Shown here: positions 24,041-32,068 of the stretch, one piece after another | Layout of the letters: every line of letters begins with the position of its first letter | Position numbering within the stretch: position 1 is the first letter of the stretch | Assembly (NCBI GenBank): GCA_903837785.1 | Contig: CAILVY010000255.1 | Location: forward strand, 1 to 38,960 | DNA: 38,960 nt | Direction: 5' to 3' | Source of the DNA: Candidatus Hydrogenedentota bacterium | Lineage (GTDB): Bacteria; Hydrogenedentota; Hydrogenedentia; Hydrogenedentales; CAILVY01 | The notes under the pieces: generated by a model | Told to the model about the DNA's origin: nothing | Database searches by the model: none | Seen by the model: only the letters and a program-made list of their open reading frames with translations | Program-made: the position numbers and the translations under genes

Positions 24041-24489
24041 TCACGGAGCACCCCAGCAAGATCAAGTTCCTGAAGCGCAGCTTCTTTCAGCGCATCCTCG
24101 GCAAATGCGTCACGAGCCTGCCCGCCGACCCGGGGTGCTGGACCTACTCCGAAGGCGTGGTCACCCTTGACCTGCAGCGGGCGCCCGAGCTGTCCAAGCC
24201 CGGCGCCGCCCTCCGCATCGAGGGCGAGGGGCTGCCCAAGCGCGTGCTGCTGGTCCATGGGGACGATGGCCAGTATCATGCCTTCTGCAACCAGTGTTCA
24301 CATGGCGGCCGCAGGTTGGACCCGGTGGCCGAAACCGGGACGGTTCAGTGTTGCAGCGTGGGCAAGTCCACCTTCACCTATGAGGGCAGGCTCGTCTTTG
24401 GCTCGGCAAAGAAGGACATCGCCGCATTTCCCCTGCGCGAGGAAGACCGCAAGTTGCTCATCGACCTGCCGAACCCGATCGCGCAATAG
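24037..24489 (+). CDS. Rieske-like ferredoxin-fold protein with incomplete ligand set
   Basis: The 150-residue protein has the first Rieske ligand motif, Cys87-Ser-His89-Gly-Gly, and a second region VQCCSVGKSTF where C-x2-H is expected. Cys105 and Cys106 are present but the His is not; Lys110 or Val108 stands there. The following GRLVFGSAKKDIAAFPL matches the usual post-motif strand. Rieske proteins carry a [2Fe-2S] cluster with two Cys and two His; this one has lost one His or uses another ligand. There is no signal peptide, so it is cytoplasmic, unlike the secreted protein whose gene overlaps it (ATGA). Confidence 0.75.
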   Translation: MITEHPSKIKFLKRSFFQRILGKCVTSLPADPGCWTYSEGVVTLDLQRAPELSKPGAALRIEGEGLPKRVLLVHGDDGQYHAFCNQCSHGGRRLDPVAETGTVQCCSVGKSTFTYEGRLVFGSAKKDIAAFPLREEDRKLLIDLPNPIAQ

Positions 24490-24530
24490 AGGCACTTCGG
24501 AAAGACCTCTCACAGTCAAAGGATGCAGCC

Positions 24531-25205
24531 ATGAACGTGCAGCTTCGGACCTTTGCCATCCTCTCCGTATTGATGCTCCTCGTCTCGGGCGCGTGGGCGC
24601 ACAAGCCGGTTGTCGTTGACGGCGGCCCCACCACTGCCGCGACCGCGTACGTAATTGCCGATCCGAGTGTTTCGCAGGTGGGCTATCACGAACGTACCGC
24701 AACGCAGCCGGAGCTCTGGTTCACCTTTCATGCGGAGGCAGGCGACAAGCTGTCTCTTCAGGCGGGGGTTCCCAAGATTGATCGATATCAGGACCTGCGT
24801 CCCGTCTTGGCGCTCCTGGGACCCGGACTGCCGTCAATCGACGTCCCGTTTGAACTTCCCGCGGGCTATGGAGGCATTCTTTACAGCACTTTGGACGAGA
24901 CCCCGGTGGTGTTTAACGAGGAATTTACAGGAACCGACTCCTGGCAGTTTGCCGCGCACGAACCGGTGCTCGCGCAGAGTGGCGACTATTATCTTGTCGG
25001 GTTCACTTCGAACGCCCAGGACGGCAAATTCTGGATGGTTATTGGCACTAAGGAGGCATTTGGCTTCAAAGATATCCTGTCTTTGCCGTCCGTGCTTTTC
25101 AAAGTGCGGGCGTTCCATGAGATTGGCCCGTTCGGAGGTCTCTTGTTCTGGGCGATGTTCCTGGTATTCCTTGCGCTCTTCTTCGTGTTCTGGCTGCTGC
25201 TTTGA
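24531..25205 (+). CDS. Secreted membrane-anchored protein of unknown function
   Basis: The 224-residue protein has a signal peptide (cleaved near Ala-Trp-Ala-His, about residue 23), an extracytoplasmic beta-rich domain and a C-terminal transmembrane helix (about 200-223) ending almost at the last residue. Aromatic-rich strands (ELWFTFHAEAGDKLSLQAGVP) and a conserved-looking SLPSVLFKVRAFHEIG before the helix suggest a real family, but I cannot name it. AAAGGA lies eight nt before the ATG. A membrane partner for the kinase/protease operon is plausible only from position. Confidence 0.65.
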   Translation: MNVQLRTFAILSVLMLLVSGAWAHKPVVVDGGPTTAATAYVIADPSVSQVGYHERTATQPELWFTFHAEAGDKLSLQAGVPKIDRYQDLRPVLALLGPGLPSIDVPFELPAGYGGILYSTLDETPVVFNEEFTGTDSWQFAAHEPVLAQSGDYYLVGFTSNAQDGKFWMVIGTKEAFGFKDILSLPSVLFKVRAFHEIGPFGGLLFWAMFLVFLALFFVFWLLL

Positions 25206-25246
25206 TTGCGGCGTTCTTCGCACAGGGGATTCCAGGATTGCCGCCC

Positions 25247-26194
25247 ATGTTCAAAATTCGCCCACTTGAGACGTTGCCCCCGGACTTTGACGACTGTGTC
25301 GAGGAAATCGCGGAGGGCCTGTCCAGCCTCTACGGCCCCATGGCCGCCATGGACTATCGCCGGCGTGCGCGGGCGGTCTTCTCCTCGAATATCGTTCACG
25401 AGGCGGTGCTGGCCCTCGGCGCATTTGACGGGAATCGTGTTGCGGGCATCCTATTCGGCTTGTTACGGGAACCCGTGGCCGAGATCTCGTTCATTCACGT
25501 GCGTGCGGGATACGCGGGACAGGGCGTTGAAGCGCAGTTAGTCCGCGAGGCCGTTGCGCTCATGCGCACCTGCCCCATTGAGAACGTCGTGGCCGAAGTC
25601 ACGCCCTTTTCTCCCTTGGAACTCGACAGCGTCTTTGCAGCACTGGGATTCGAACGCATTGCCCGGCAGTTGATGCACGCGCCCCTCGAAGCCCCCGGGC
25701 TGCAAGTGCGGAGGGAGTGGCGTTCGGTTCCGCTCGAACAGGAAGACTGGCCCGAGGCCGCTGCCTGCATCGTGGATGCGTATCAGGATCATCCGGGACA
25801 ACGCCTCCACTTCGAAGTGCGCAGCCAGGCAAACGCGCTCGACTTTCTCCGCCGCGTCTACGGAGGAAGTTACGGGACCATTGAGCCGGGCTATGCCCGG
25901 ATGATCGTGGCCGACGGCGTGTGCGCGGGCGTCATCCTGGGCTGCGAAATTGCCCCCGGCGCGGGATTTGTCCTGCAATTGGCCGTGGTCCGCAAGTACC
26001 AGGGCGCTGGACTGGGCGCCGCGCTGCTGCGGGAGTTGGCGCACGTATTCCGCACCCAGAGCCTCGACAAAGTGGTCCTCGGGGTAACCACGGACAATCC
26101 CGCCCGAAGGCTGTACGAGCGGCTCGGCTTCTCATTGTTGCGGCCCATCGAAGCGTTTGTCTGGCAACGGGCCGAAGCGAGCGCCGCGCCATGA
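25247..26194 (+). CDS. Tandem GNAT-fold acetyltransferase
   Basis: This 315-residue protein contains two GNAT domains. The first (about 1-150) keeps the fold pattern but its acetyl-CoA loop is poor. The second (about 165-310) has the pyrophosphate-binding RKYQGAGLGAALL and a typical end (NPARRLYERLGF). One active and one degenerate half is common among bacterial double GNATs. The acetyl acceptor cannot be predicted. I prefer the ATG at 25247, with AGGA upstream, over a TTG at 25202 that overlaps the previous gene. Its stop overlaps the next start (ATGA). Confidence 0.82.
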   Translation: MFKIRPLETLPPDFDDCVEEIAEGLSSLYGPMAAMDYRRRARAVFSSNIVHEAVLALGAFDGNRVAGILFGLLREPVAEISFIHVRAGYAGQGVEAQLVREAVALMRTCPIENVVAEVTPFSPLELDSVFAALGFERIARQLMHAPLEAPGLQVRREWRSVPLEQEDWPEAAACIVDAYQDHPGQRLHFEVRSQANALDFLRRVYGGSYGTIEPGYARMIVADGVCAGVILGCEIAPGAGFVLQLAVVRKYQGAGLGAALLRELAHVFRTQSLDKVVLGVTTDNPARRLYERLGFSLLRPIEAFVWQRAEASAAP

Positions 26195-27156
26195 GATTGA
26201 CTGCCAGCAGAACCTCCGCGGCTGCCGGGGTCGTTCTCATCGTTCTGGCGGCCGCGTGCAGCACGTGGTGCTATCTGCATTTCGCCACTCCGGGCCGCGT
26301 TTCCCATGATGCATTCCTCACGCGGCAAACCGTGCTGTGCCTGATGGCCCAACCCTCCCGGGTACAGGACTACCTCTCCGGTCTCAGCCCCGCCGGTTCG
26401 CGCTTTGTGAGAGACATTCCTCGCCTGAGTTCGATGCAGCCCGGACCGATTCGCCTGGAGTGGGTTCATCAGTTGCCCTATGAATTCACAATACTCCTCG
26501 ACGAGAAGGGCCCGGACGCTTTCGGCGTCACGCTTTTCGTCAATGATCGCCCCGAGCGGCGCGGTTTTCAGGCAGCCTTGGACGATTCCAGCCTCCTCAG
26601 TGATTTGCGCGTTGTGCAATGGGACGCGCCGCGCTTCCTGCGCAAACAACCCCAAGTACTGCTGGCTTCCGGACTGCTGCTGGTTCCGGGCGAGGCCGTG
26701 GAGGCGGCCGCGGCGATTTGGCCCGAATACACCCCTTTTGTGTCGCCGGAACCGCCGCAGAAGCATTTGCTCGCCTGTTCGGCCGACAACGCGAACGGGC
26801 TTCTGTTCAAGCTGCATGCGGCCCTGCTCCGGGCGTACGGGCCCTGGGGCGGGAACGACCTCCATGTATCCTTGAATGAGGCCTGGCCCTCGATTGCGGT
26901 GCTTTCCCTGCAAGCGGATTTGCAGCAGGACGATGACCTCGTCTTCGACGTGAAGGCCACCCTCTCCAGCCAAGGCACCAGAGAACGCGTGGATGCGGCC
27001 GTCAGTGCCCTGTCCGGGCGCTTGTCGGAATTCCTCGGCGCCGGGCGTGGCTTCACTTTCTCGGGAAATGCGCAGTGGACCGGCGCGGCCACGCTCCACG
27101 GCCGGTACCACCTGAGCGGATTTGAGGCCAGGCTGCGGCGCGCGCTGGGCGGATAA
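26191..27156 (+). CDS. Anchored extracytoplasmic protein, tandem paralogue 1
   Basis: This 321-residue protein has an N-terminal hydrophobic helix (about 10-30) that anchors or exports it; the rest is soluble. No known domain is recognised. It aligns by eye with the next gene's product over about 70 residues: VTLFVNDR against LTFFINER, then DDSSLLSDLRVVQWD against ADNSNIFKSIKQVKWD, then a strand ending in a Pro-Gly or Pro-Asp-Gly turn. That makes the two a tandem duplication. Its start overlaps the GNAT stop. Confidence 0.65.
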   Translation: MRLTASRTSAAAGVVLIVLAAACSTWCYLHFATPGRVSHDAFLTRQTVLCLMAQPSRVQDYLSGLSPAGSRFVRDIPRLSSMQPGPIRLEWVHQLPYEFTILLDEKGPDAFGVTLFVNDRPERRGFQAALDDSSLLSDLRVVQWDAPRFLRKQPQVLLASGLLLVPGEAVEAAAAIWPEYTPFVSPEPPQKHLLACSADNANGLLFKLHAALLRAYGPWGGNDLHVSLNEAWPSIAVLSLQADLQQDDDLVFDVKATLSSQGTRERVDAAVSALSGRLSEFLGAGRGFTFSGNAQWTGAATLHGRYHLSGFEARLRRALGG

Positions 27157-27239
27157 GTTTGACTTCGCCGCCGGGCACGCTTAAAGTACGTCCAGGAGAG
27201 TGTATCTCGCTCAGCGGCTTCAAATGGAGGGTCCATTCT

Positions 27240-28256
27240 GTGAAGAAGGGTTGTCTCATCGGCCTGATCGTACTGCTCGTGTTGATTGTGGGCGTGGCGA
27301 TCGTGGCGGGCGTTGGCTTCGTGAAAGTTAATCAGCAGTATGGGATAAGCGAGGCGCCGCCCGCCTCCTACGAACAATTCGTCAACAAGAATACGCGGGT
27401 GCGCCTGCTGTTCAATCCCGACAAACTCAACGATCTTATCGCGCACTATCTGCCGCCCGACGCCCTGCCCCTGCCTTCCTGGCTGCCCTACAAGCAGAAC
27501 CAGTTGATCCCGATGCTGATGCCGCGCGAAATCGCGCTCTTGACCGGGTCGGATTTTGCCAAAGGCCAGATTGACCTCACCTTCTTCATCAACGAACGGC
27601 GGCTGGGGCCCCTCATTGCCCAAGCAGCCGATAACTCCAATATCTTCAAGTCGATCAAGCAGGTTAAGTGGGACTCCGAGTTGATGACCGCGCCGCAGCG
27701 CGGCGTCCTGAAAGTCGGCGGCGCCATCGCCATCCCGGACGGCCTCGAGAACAAAGTGCTGGAAACATGGCAGCACGACATCAAGGGCGAGCCGGTCACC
27801 ATTCAGGGCGGGCACCTGATTGAAGCCGCCATTGACAATCGGAGCGGCGATATTTTCACCCTGATTGCCTCCGCGCAACAGGCCTCAGGGCAGGACTGGC
27901 GGGCCCTGCTTCAGGATCCGATCGCTAAGACCGCGATTGCCATCGTTCAGAAAGTCGTGGATTTCCGCCTGAGCGGCGACTTCGTGAGCAACGACTCCGC
28001 CAAGATTGTGGCGCGCGTCGGCGCCGAGCCGGATGCCGGACCGCAGCTCGAGTTCCTCGCGGGCATGGGCATCCCCGCACTCGCCACGCAGTTGGAGGAC
28101 ATGTACGGCCTTAAGCTGACGGGCCAGCCCAAGTGGAACGCTTCGGAGAAAGCGCTGATCGGCGAATTCAGCATCACCGGCTTCGAGCGCCTCATTCGTC
28201 AGCAGATTCAGGCGGCCCTGCCCAAAGCAGCAGCGGCTTCCGCCCCGAAGCAGTAG
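27240..28256 (+). CDS. Anchored extracytoplasmic protein, tandem paralogue 2
   Basis: The 338-residue protein starts at a GTG with GGAGGG eight nt upstream and begins Lys-Lys-Gly-Cys before a strong membrane helix (about 4-26). The soluble part shares the block described for the preceding gene and ends in an Ala/Lys-rich tail. No known domain is recognised. It is the last gene of the operon, 19 nt before a strong terminator. An upstream open stretch back to 27159 has no good start signal and would put charged residues before the helix. Confidence 0.68.
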   Translation: MKKGCLIGLIVLLVLIVGVAIVAGVGFVKVNQQYGISEAPPASYEQFVNKNTRVRLLFNPDKLNDLIAHYLPPDALPLPSWLPYKQNQLIPMLMPREIALLTGSDFAKGQIDLTFFINERRLGPLIAQAADNSNIFKSIKQVKWDSELMTAPQRGVLKVGGAIAIPDGLENKVLETWQHDIKGEPVTIQGGHLIEAAIDNRSGDIFTLIASAQQASGQDWRALLQDPIAKTAIAIVQKVVDFRLSGDFVSNDSAKIVARVGAEPDAGPQLEFLAGMGIPALATQLEDMYGLKLTGQPKWNASEKALIGEFSITGFERLIRQQIQAALPKAAAASAPKQ

Positions 28257-28274
28257 TCGTCCCGCACAGCACTG

Positions 28275-28312
28275 CGGCACGCTCGGCCTGGCTGAGCGTG
28301 CCGTTTCTTGTT
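28275..28312 (+). terminator. Intrinsic terminator of the eight-gene operon
   Basis: A perfect 10-bp stem (28275-28284 with 28294-28303) and 9-nt loop are followed by TTTCTTGTT. It ends the plus-strand operon just before the stop of the convergent recR gene; the minus-strand side has no T-run. Confidence 0.88.
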
Positions 28313-28313
28313 A

Positions 28314-28913
28314 TTACAGGCGCGTGCGGCCCTGCAGCGCATGCGACAAGGTCGCATCGTCGGCGAATTCGAGCCCGCCCCCCATCGGAACCCCATGGGC
28401 GATGCGCGTGACGGACAAGCCGCGCGCGCCGATCAACTTGGCCAGGTAAAGTGCGGTCGCCTCCCCTTCCGCCGTCGCGTTCGTGGCCACGATGACTTCG
28501 TGGATGGAACCGGCATCCAGGCGCTTCATCAATCGCTCCAGGCGAAGCTCGCTCGGCCCGATGCCTTCCAGCGGATTAAGCACGCCATGCAGCACATGAT
28601 ACAGGCCGCGATAGCTCCCGCCCTTCTCGATGGCCATGGCGCCGGAAGGCCGTTCGACCACGCAGACCACCGAGCGATCACGCCGCCCGTCGGAGCACAC
28701 GCCGCAGGGATCCTCTTCCGTCAGGTTGCAGCATTCGGAACACAGGCGGATGCGGGTCCGCGCTTCGCGAATGGCTTCGCTCAGCCCAAGCGCTTCGTCT
28801 TCAGGCGACCCCAGGACATGCAGCGCCAGACGTTCGGCCGAGCGCTTGCCCACGCCCGGCAAACGGCGAAAGGCCTCCACGAGTCGTTCCACGGCGGGAG
28901 AATTGAAGAACAT
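28314..28913 (-). CDS. recR: Recombination mediator protein RecR
   Basis: RecR works with RecO (and RecF) to load RecA on gapped DNA. The 199-residue length is typical. The order is classic: helix-hairpin-helix LPGVGKRSAERLA (about 18-30), a four-Cys zinc finger (CSECC...CGVC, about 55-72), and a Toprim domain with VVERPSGAMAIEKG and an acidic ATAEGEAT motif. I use the ATG at 28913 (MFFNSPAVERL); a TTG three codons upstream is also open. It follows def by 46 nt. The usual dnaX-ybaB partners are not adjacent. Confidence 0.96.
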   Translation of the reverse strand: MFFNSPAVERLVEAFRRLPGVGKRSAERLALHVLGSPEDEALGLSEAIREARTRIRLCSECCNLTEEDPCGVCSDGRRDRSVVCVVERPSGAMAIEKGGSYRGLYHVLHGVLNPLEGIGPSELRLERLMKRLDAGSIHEVIVATNATAEGEATALYLAKLIGARGLSVTRIAHGVPMGGGLEFADDATLSHALQGRTRL

Positions 28914-28959
28914 GCTGCTCAATCCGTCTTTGGCTACTTGTTGGGCCGAGCCCCCCGGC

Positions 28960-29478
28960 TCAGACCTTCGCCGTCGCTGTCAGTTGCTTTCGAAGCGCCT
29001 TCCATTCGTGCAGAATGGCCTCGCGCGTCATGACGTCCAGGCGGTCTGGAAAGACGAGACCCTCCAGATGATCATATTCATGCTGGATGATGCGCGCGAG
29101 AAAATCGCGGGCCTCAAAATCGAGTGATTCGCCCTTCTCGTTGAGCGCGCGCACCCGGATGCGGGTGGCGCGGGGTACGTTCGCGTAGAGCTGCGGCAGG
29201 CTCAGACAGCCTTCCTCGGAGACCGCGCTGCCTTCCATCTCGATGATTTCCGGATTGACCAGGCATCGGGGTTCGCCGTCCGGTTCGCACAGCACGAGAA
29301 TCCGTTTGGAGACGCCCACTTGCGGACCAGCCAGGCCCACGCCGTCATACGCGAACATCGTCTCGATCATGTCCCGGGCCAGTTCCGCCACCTTCGGGCC
29401 GATGCGATCGTAGGGCGTCGCCTTCCGGGTCAGGGGGTCGTCCGGGTAAAAGACTATCTCGCGGATGGCCATGCGCAT
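28960..29478 (-). CDS. def: Peptide deformylase
   Basis: Def removes the formyl group from the N-terminal Met of new proteins. The 172-residue protein has all three motifs: GVGLAGPQVG, EEGCLSLP with metal-ligand Cys91, and QHEYDHLEG with His133, catalytic Glu134 and His137. AAGGAG lies three nt before the first ATG and nine nt before a second ATG two codons later (29472), which may be the true start. The gene is normally next to fmt; here it sits between dnaA and recR. It probably has its own promoter after the dnaA terminator, though I see no clear one. Confidence 0.96.
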   Translation of the reverse strand: MRMAIREIVFYPDDPLTRKATPYDRIGPKVAELARDMIETMFAYDGVGLAGPQVGVSKRILVLCEPDGEPRCLVNPEIIEMEGSAVSEEGCLSLPQLYANVPRATRIRVRALNEKGESLDFEARDFLARIIQHEYDHLEGLVFPDRLDVMTREAILHEWKALRKQLTATAKV

Positions 29479-29557
29479 TCACTCCTTGGAATAATCGTAG
29501 CATATTGCATGCCTTCTGGCAAAAAAGAACAGGCCCTTCTCTTCGCCTATTCCCCCG

Positions 29558-29590
29558 AAAAGCAGGGCGGCGGGCCGGTGGGCCCGCCGC
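29558..29590 (-). terminator. Intrinsic terminator of dnaA
   Basis: A perfect 10-bp GC stem (29567-29576 with 29581-29590) closes a 4-nt loop. On the minus strand it is followed by CCTGCTTTT. It lies about 25 nt past the dnaA stop. Confidence 0.7.
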
Positions 29591-29614
29591 ATTCGCTCTC
29601 CCCGTACCGCGTTG

Positions 29615-30985
29615 CTAGCCGTGAATCTTCTTCTTCAGCAGTTCGAGCGTGCGCCGCATCTCGCTGTTCCGCTTCGCCTCTTCATTCACTTTCTCGCACG
29701 AATACAGCACGGTGGTATGGTCTTTGCCGCCGAACGCCTCTCCCACATCGCTCAGGGAAAGGCTCGGAATGAGTTCCTTGCACAGATACATCGCAAGTTG
29801 CCGGGGATACACGATTTGCCGCTGCCGGCTGCTGCCGCGCAGGTCCGCAATCCGCACGTCAAAATGCTCCGCGACCGCCCGCTGCACGTTCTCGAGCGTG
29901 ACGGGCTTGATCTTCTCGCTGCCCACCATCGCGCGCAGCACCTCTTCGGCCACCGCGAGGGAAACTCGCTGTTCGGTGAGCCGGCTGTACGCCAGCAGCG
30001 TCACCAGCGCGCCTTCGAGCTCGCGGATGTTGCTCGTCACGTACGTGGCAATGTAGCGCATCACATCCTGCGGCACCGTCAGATTCTCTTCGCGCGCCTT
30101 GTTCTGCAGGATGGCCATCCGGGTCTCGAGATCGGGCGGTTGAATATCCACCACGAGCCCCCACTCGAAACGCGAAACCAGGCGGCTCTCGATGCCCTGG
30201 ATTTCCTTCGGGCTCCGGTCGCTGGAAAGCACGATTTGCTTGTGCATGTCGAAGAGTACGTTGAACGTGTGGAAGAACTCTTCCTGCGTGCTCTCCTTGC
30301 CGCCGATGAAATGAATATCGTCAATGAGCAGAACGTCCACCTTCCGGTACTTCGCCCGGAAACGCTGGGTGGACTTGTCCATAATGCTCTGGATCAATTG
30401 GTTCGTGAATTGCTCGGAAGAGATGTAAACCACGTTCGCTTCCGGCGCCCGGCTCATCAGATCCTGGCCCACCGCCTGCATCAGGTGCGTCTTGCCCAAA
30501 CCGGTCCCGCCGCACAGAAACAGCGGATTGTAGGCGCGTCCCGGCGATTCTCCCACCGCTTTGGCGGCCGCGTGGGCAAAGCGGTTGCCGGACCCGATGA
30601 CAAAGCGATCGAACGTGTACCGGGGATTGAAGCCGTTAAAGCCGCGAACCGCCTTTATTTTGGCTTTCGCCGCACCGGGCGCACTGTTCACCTGCGCCGG
30701 CGCGGATGCGGAAGCACTCCCCCCGGCGTGGTCCTGCGACACCACAAAGGCCACTTCCCGGAATTCCGGAGAAACGGCGCGAAGCGCCTCGTGCACGGCG
30801 TCAAGATAGTGGTCTCTCAGCCATTCCGCAAAAAACTCGCTGGGAACCCCGATAGTCAACTGGCCTTCTTCGAAGGACTGAAATGTGGTCTGCGAAAACC
30901 AGTTCTTGTAACTATACTCGTCAAGCGCGTGCTGAAGGTGCTCCTGGGCCTGAACCCAGGGATTCACGTCACTTCGTACCGGCAT
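29615..30985 (-). CDS. dnaA: Chromosomal replication initiator protein DnaA
   Basis: The 456-residue protein has domain I (about 1-85, with WFSQTTFQSFEEGQL), a linker, the AAA+ domain with Walker A GGTGLGKT (Lys165) and Walker B LLIDDIHF (Asp222, Asp223), and domain IV with the DNA-binding signature around GKDHTTVLYSCEKV. DnaA-ATP binds TTATCCACA-type boxes to open the origin. I start at the ATG at 30985, with GGGAG five nt upstream; the frame is open 102 nt further but codes no DnaA-like sequence. dnaN and gyrB are not adjacent; def and recR follow. Confidence 0.96.
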   Translation of the reverse strand: MPVRSDVNPWVQAQEHLQHALDEYSYKNWFSQTTFQSFEEGQLTIGVPSEFFAEWLRDHYLDAVHEALRAVSPEFREVAFVVSQDHAGGSASASAPAQVNSAPGAAKAKIKAVRGFNGFNPRYTFDRFVIGSGNRFAHAAAKAVGESPGRAYNPLFLCGGTGLGKTHLMQAVGQDLMSRAPEANVVYISSEQFTNQLIQSIMDKSTQRFRAKYRKVDVLLIDDIHFIGGKESTQEEFFHTFNVLFDMHKQIVLSSDRSPKEIQGIESRLVSRFEWGLVVDIQPPDLETRMAILQNKAREENLTVPQDVMRYIATYVTSNIRELEGALVTLLAYSRLTEQRVSLAVAEEVLRAMVGSEKIKPVTLENVQRAVAEHFDVRIADLRGSSRQRQIVYPRQLAMYLCKELIPSLSLSDVGEAFGGKDHTTVLYSCEKVNEEAKRNSEMRRTLELLKKKIHG

Positions 30986-31332
30986 AAACTCTCCCGTGTC
31001 AAGTATGCGCCGCGTTCCCGGCGACAACAGCCCTACTGTTCCGCCTCCTCCGCCTTCTCCCCGCAACTCACGCCCTTCTTGCGTCATGCGTGCTGCGCGC
31101 CTCCCAAGTTGGCACCCCGTTTAGCTCCGCGCCCCCGCGCACCTCGTCTGGCTTCCCAAGATCTGCGTCTATCCCATCCCGTCCGCCGTGCGGACTTTTC
31201 AACAGGTTTTCCACCGGTATTTCCGGTGTTCCACCGCCTGTCCACAGGTTTTCCACACCCTCGTTTCGCCCTGTAAAAATGGGCCTATTCTGCACATGAG
31301 AGGCCGAGTCTGCACCATGTTTCGACGCTTTG
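30986..31332. other. dnaA leader region with no gene
   Basis: This 347-bp gap between the mazG-like stop and dnaA holds no credible coding frame. Its left half is C-rich; the right half contains the DnaA-box-like array (31196-31257) and, at its edge, a candidate dnaA promoter. This makes it the best origin or autoregulation candidate in the window. I did not find a long AT-rich unwinding element. Confidence 0.6.
31196..31257 (+). repeat. Phased array of DnaA-box-like sites upstream of dnaA
   Basis: Five same-direction 9-mers resemble TTATCCACA: TTTTCAACA (31196), TTTTCCACC (31207), TGTTCCACC (31227), CTGTCCACA (31238) and TTTTCCACA (31249, one mismatch). Spacings of 11, 20, 11 and 11 bp put them on nearly one face of the helix. 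Such clusters are binding sites for DnaA at oriC or in the dnaA control region. Confidence 0.6.
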
Positions 31333-31336
31333 TCAA
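31307..31336 (-). promoter_or_regulatory. Candidate dnaA promoter
   Basis: On the minus strand a perfect TTGACA (31331-31336) precedes CAGACT (31307-31312, 3 of 6) at 18 nt. The transcript would cross the DnaA-box array before dnaA, allowing DnaA to repress its own gene. The -10 is weak, so the start site is uncertain. Confidence 0.35.
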
Positions 31337-31722
31337 GCCCCTTCTTCAAGTGCTTTATCCGCACGCACTTTCACCCGGCTCCAAATCGCGTCTAACTCGC
31401 TGAGCGAGCAACTTTCCATCCGTTTGCCCTCCCGGACGAGTTCAGAATCGAGCGCCTGGAAGCGCGCCTGAAAGCGCCGCGTCGCGCGTTTCAACTCTTC
31501 ACCGGGGTCGGTATCGAGAAAGCGGGCTGCATTCACCGCGGCCAGCATCAGGTCACCCAGTTCCCGGCGCCCGTGTGCCACGTCCTGGCGATCCAGCGCC
31601 TCGCGAATCTCATTCAACTCTTCTTCAATCTTGTCGAGCACGCCGCGCACATCGGGCCAGTCGAAACCGCGTGAGGATGCTTCACTCTGAATGCGCAACG
31701 ACTCCGACAGCGGATCGGTCAC
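31333..31722 (-). CDS. Single-domain MazG-like nucleotide pyrophosphohydrolase
   Basis: The 129-residue protein matches the C-terminal half of MazG: GFDWPDVRGVLDKIEEELNE with the metal-binding EExxE, then ELGDLMLA with ExxD, then the RFxxRFxxLD-like helix. MazG hydrolyses (d)NTPs to NMP plus pyrophosphate and can reduce mutagenic nucleotides or ppGpp. E. coli MazG has about 263 residues in two repeats; this gene keeps only the C-terminal, catalytically important one. It starts with GTG after GAAGGGA. It lies directly upstream of dnaA in the same direction. Confidence 0.82.
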   Translation of the reverse strand: MTDPLSESLRIQSEASSRGFDWPDVRGVLDKIEEELNEIREALDRQDVAHGRRELGDLMLAAVNAARFLDTDPGEELKRATRRFQARFQALDSELVREGKRMESCSLSELDAIWSRVKVRADKALEEGA

Positions 31723-32068
31723 TCATCATTTCCCTTCGCACACGAATTAATGCCCCGCTGCCCTTCCCCAAAAACATCGGCGGCCCAAGGCAGGCCGGGA
31801 ACCCTTTCTTACGCAACCCAGAACCCCGATCGCCACCACTGCGCCGTGGTTGCGCGATGCTCAAAACGGAATTTTGACTATAGCATGCAGCGACACATTC
31901 TGCAAGCAGAAAATTCGGATCATACTGGAAACACGCCTTGATCCGGTGCTTCGGCGTCATGCGGTGCGAGGCGCCGCGCGTCAAAGTGGAGATGTTTTCC
32001 GCCATCACGTATCATAGAGCTCCGCGCGTCTCACGCGCTTTCACCCGGAACGGCAAGGACAGGACTCC
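31723..32068. other. Divergent intergenic region between mazG-like and SGNH genes
   Basis: I see no coding frame worth calling in these 346 bp. A hairpin with a 9-bp stem and one mismatch lies at 31831-31854, without a T-run. Local composition around 31860-31925 is more AT-rich than the genes. A candidate promoter toward the SGNH gene is listed separately; none is clear toward mazG. Confidence 0.5.
31987..32015 (+). promoter_or_regulatory. Candidate promoter of the SGNH-pdxA operon
   Basis: TGGAGA (31987-31992, 4 of 6) and TATCAT (32010-32015, 5 of 6) are 17 nt apart and end 54 nt before the start codon. The same -10 hexamer occurs in the two strongest promoters of this window. Confidence 0.45.

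Noticed and set aside
31201..31257. The TTCCACC repeats as a CRISPR or direct-repeat array
   Set aside because: The units are 9 bp with 2-bp gaps, far too short for CRISPR; DnaA boxes fit the sequence and position.
29612..31276. A 554-codon plus-strand frame opposite dnaA
   Set aside because: dnaA on the minus strand is certain; the opposite frame shows no domain and runs across the DnaA-box array.
31874..31902. TTGACT near 31874 as a promoter toward the SGNH gene
   Set aside because: No acceptable -10 lies 16-18 nt downstream (ATTCTG or similar).
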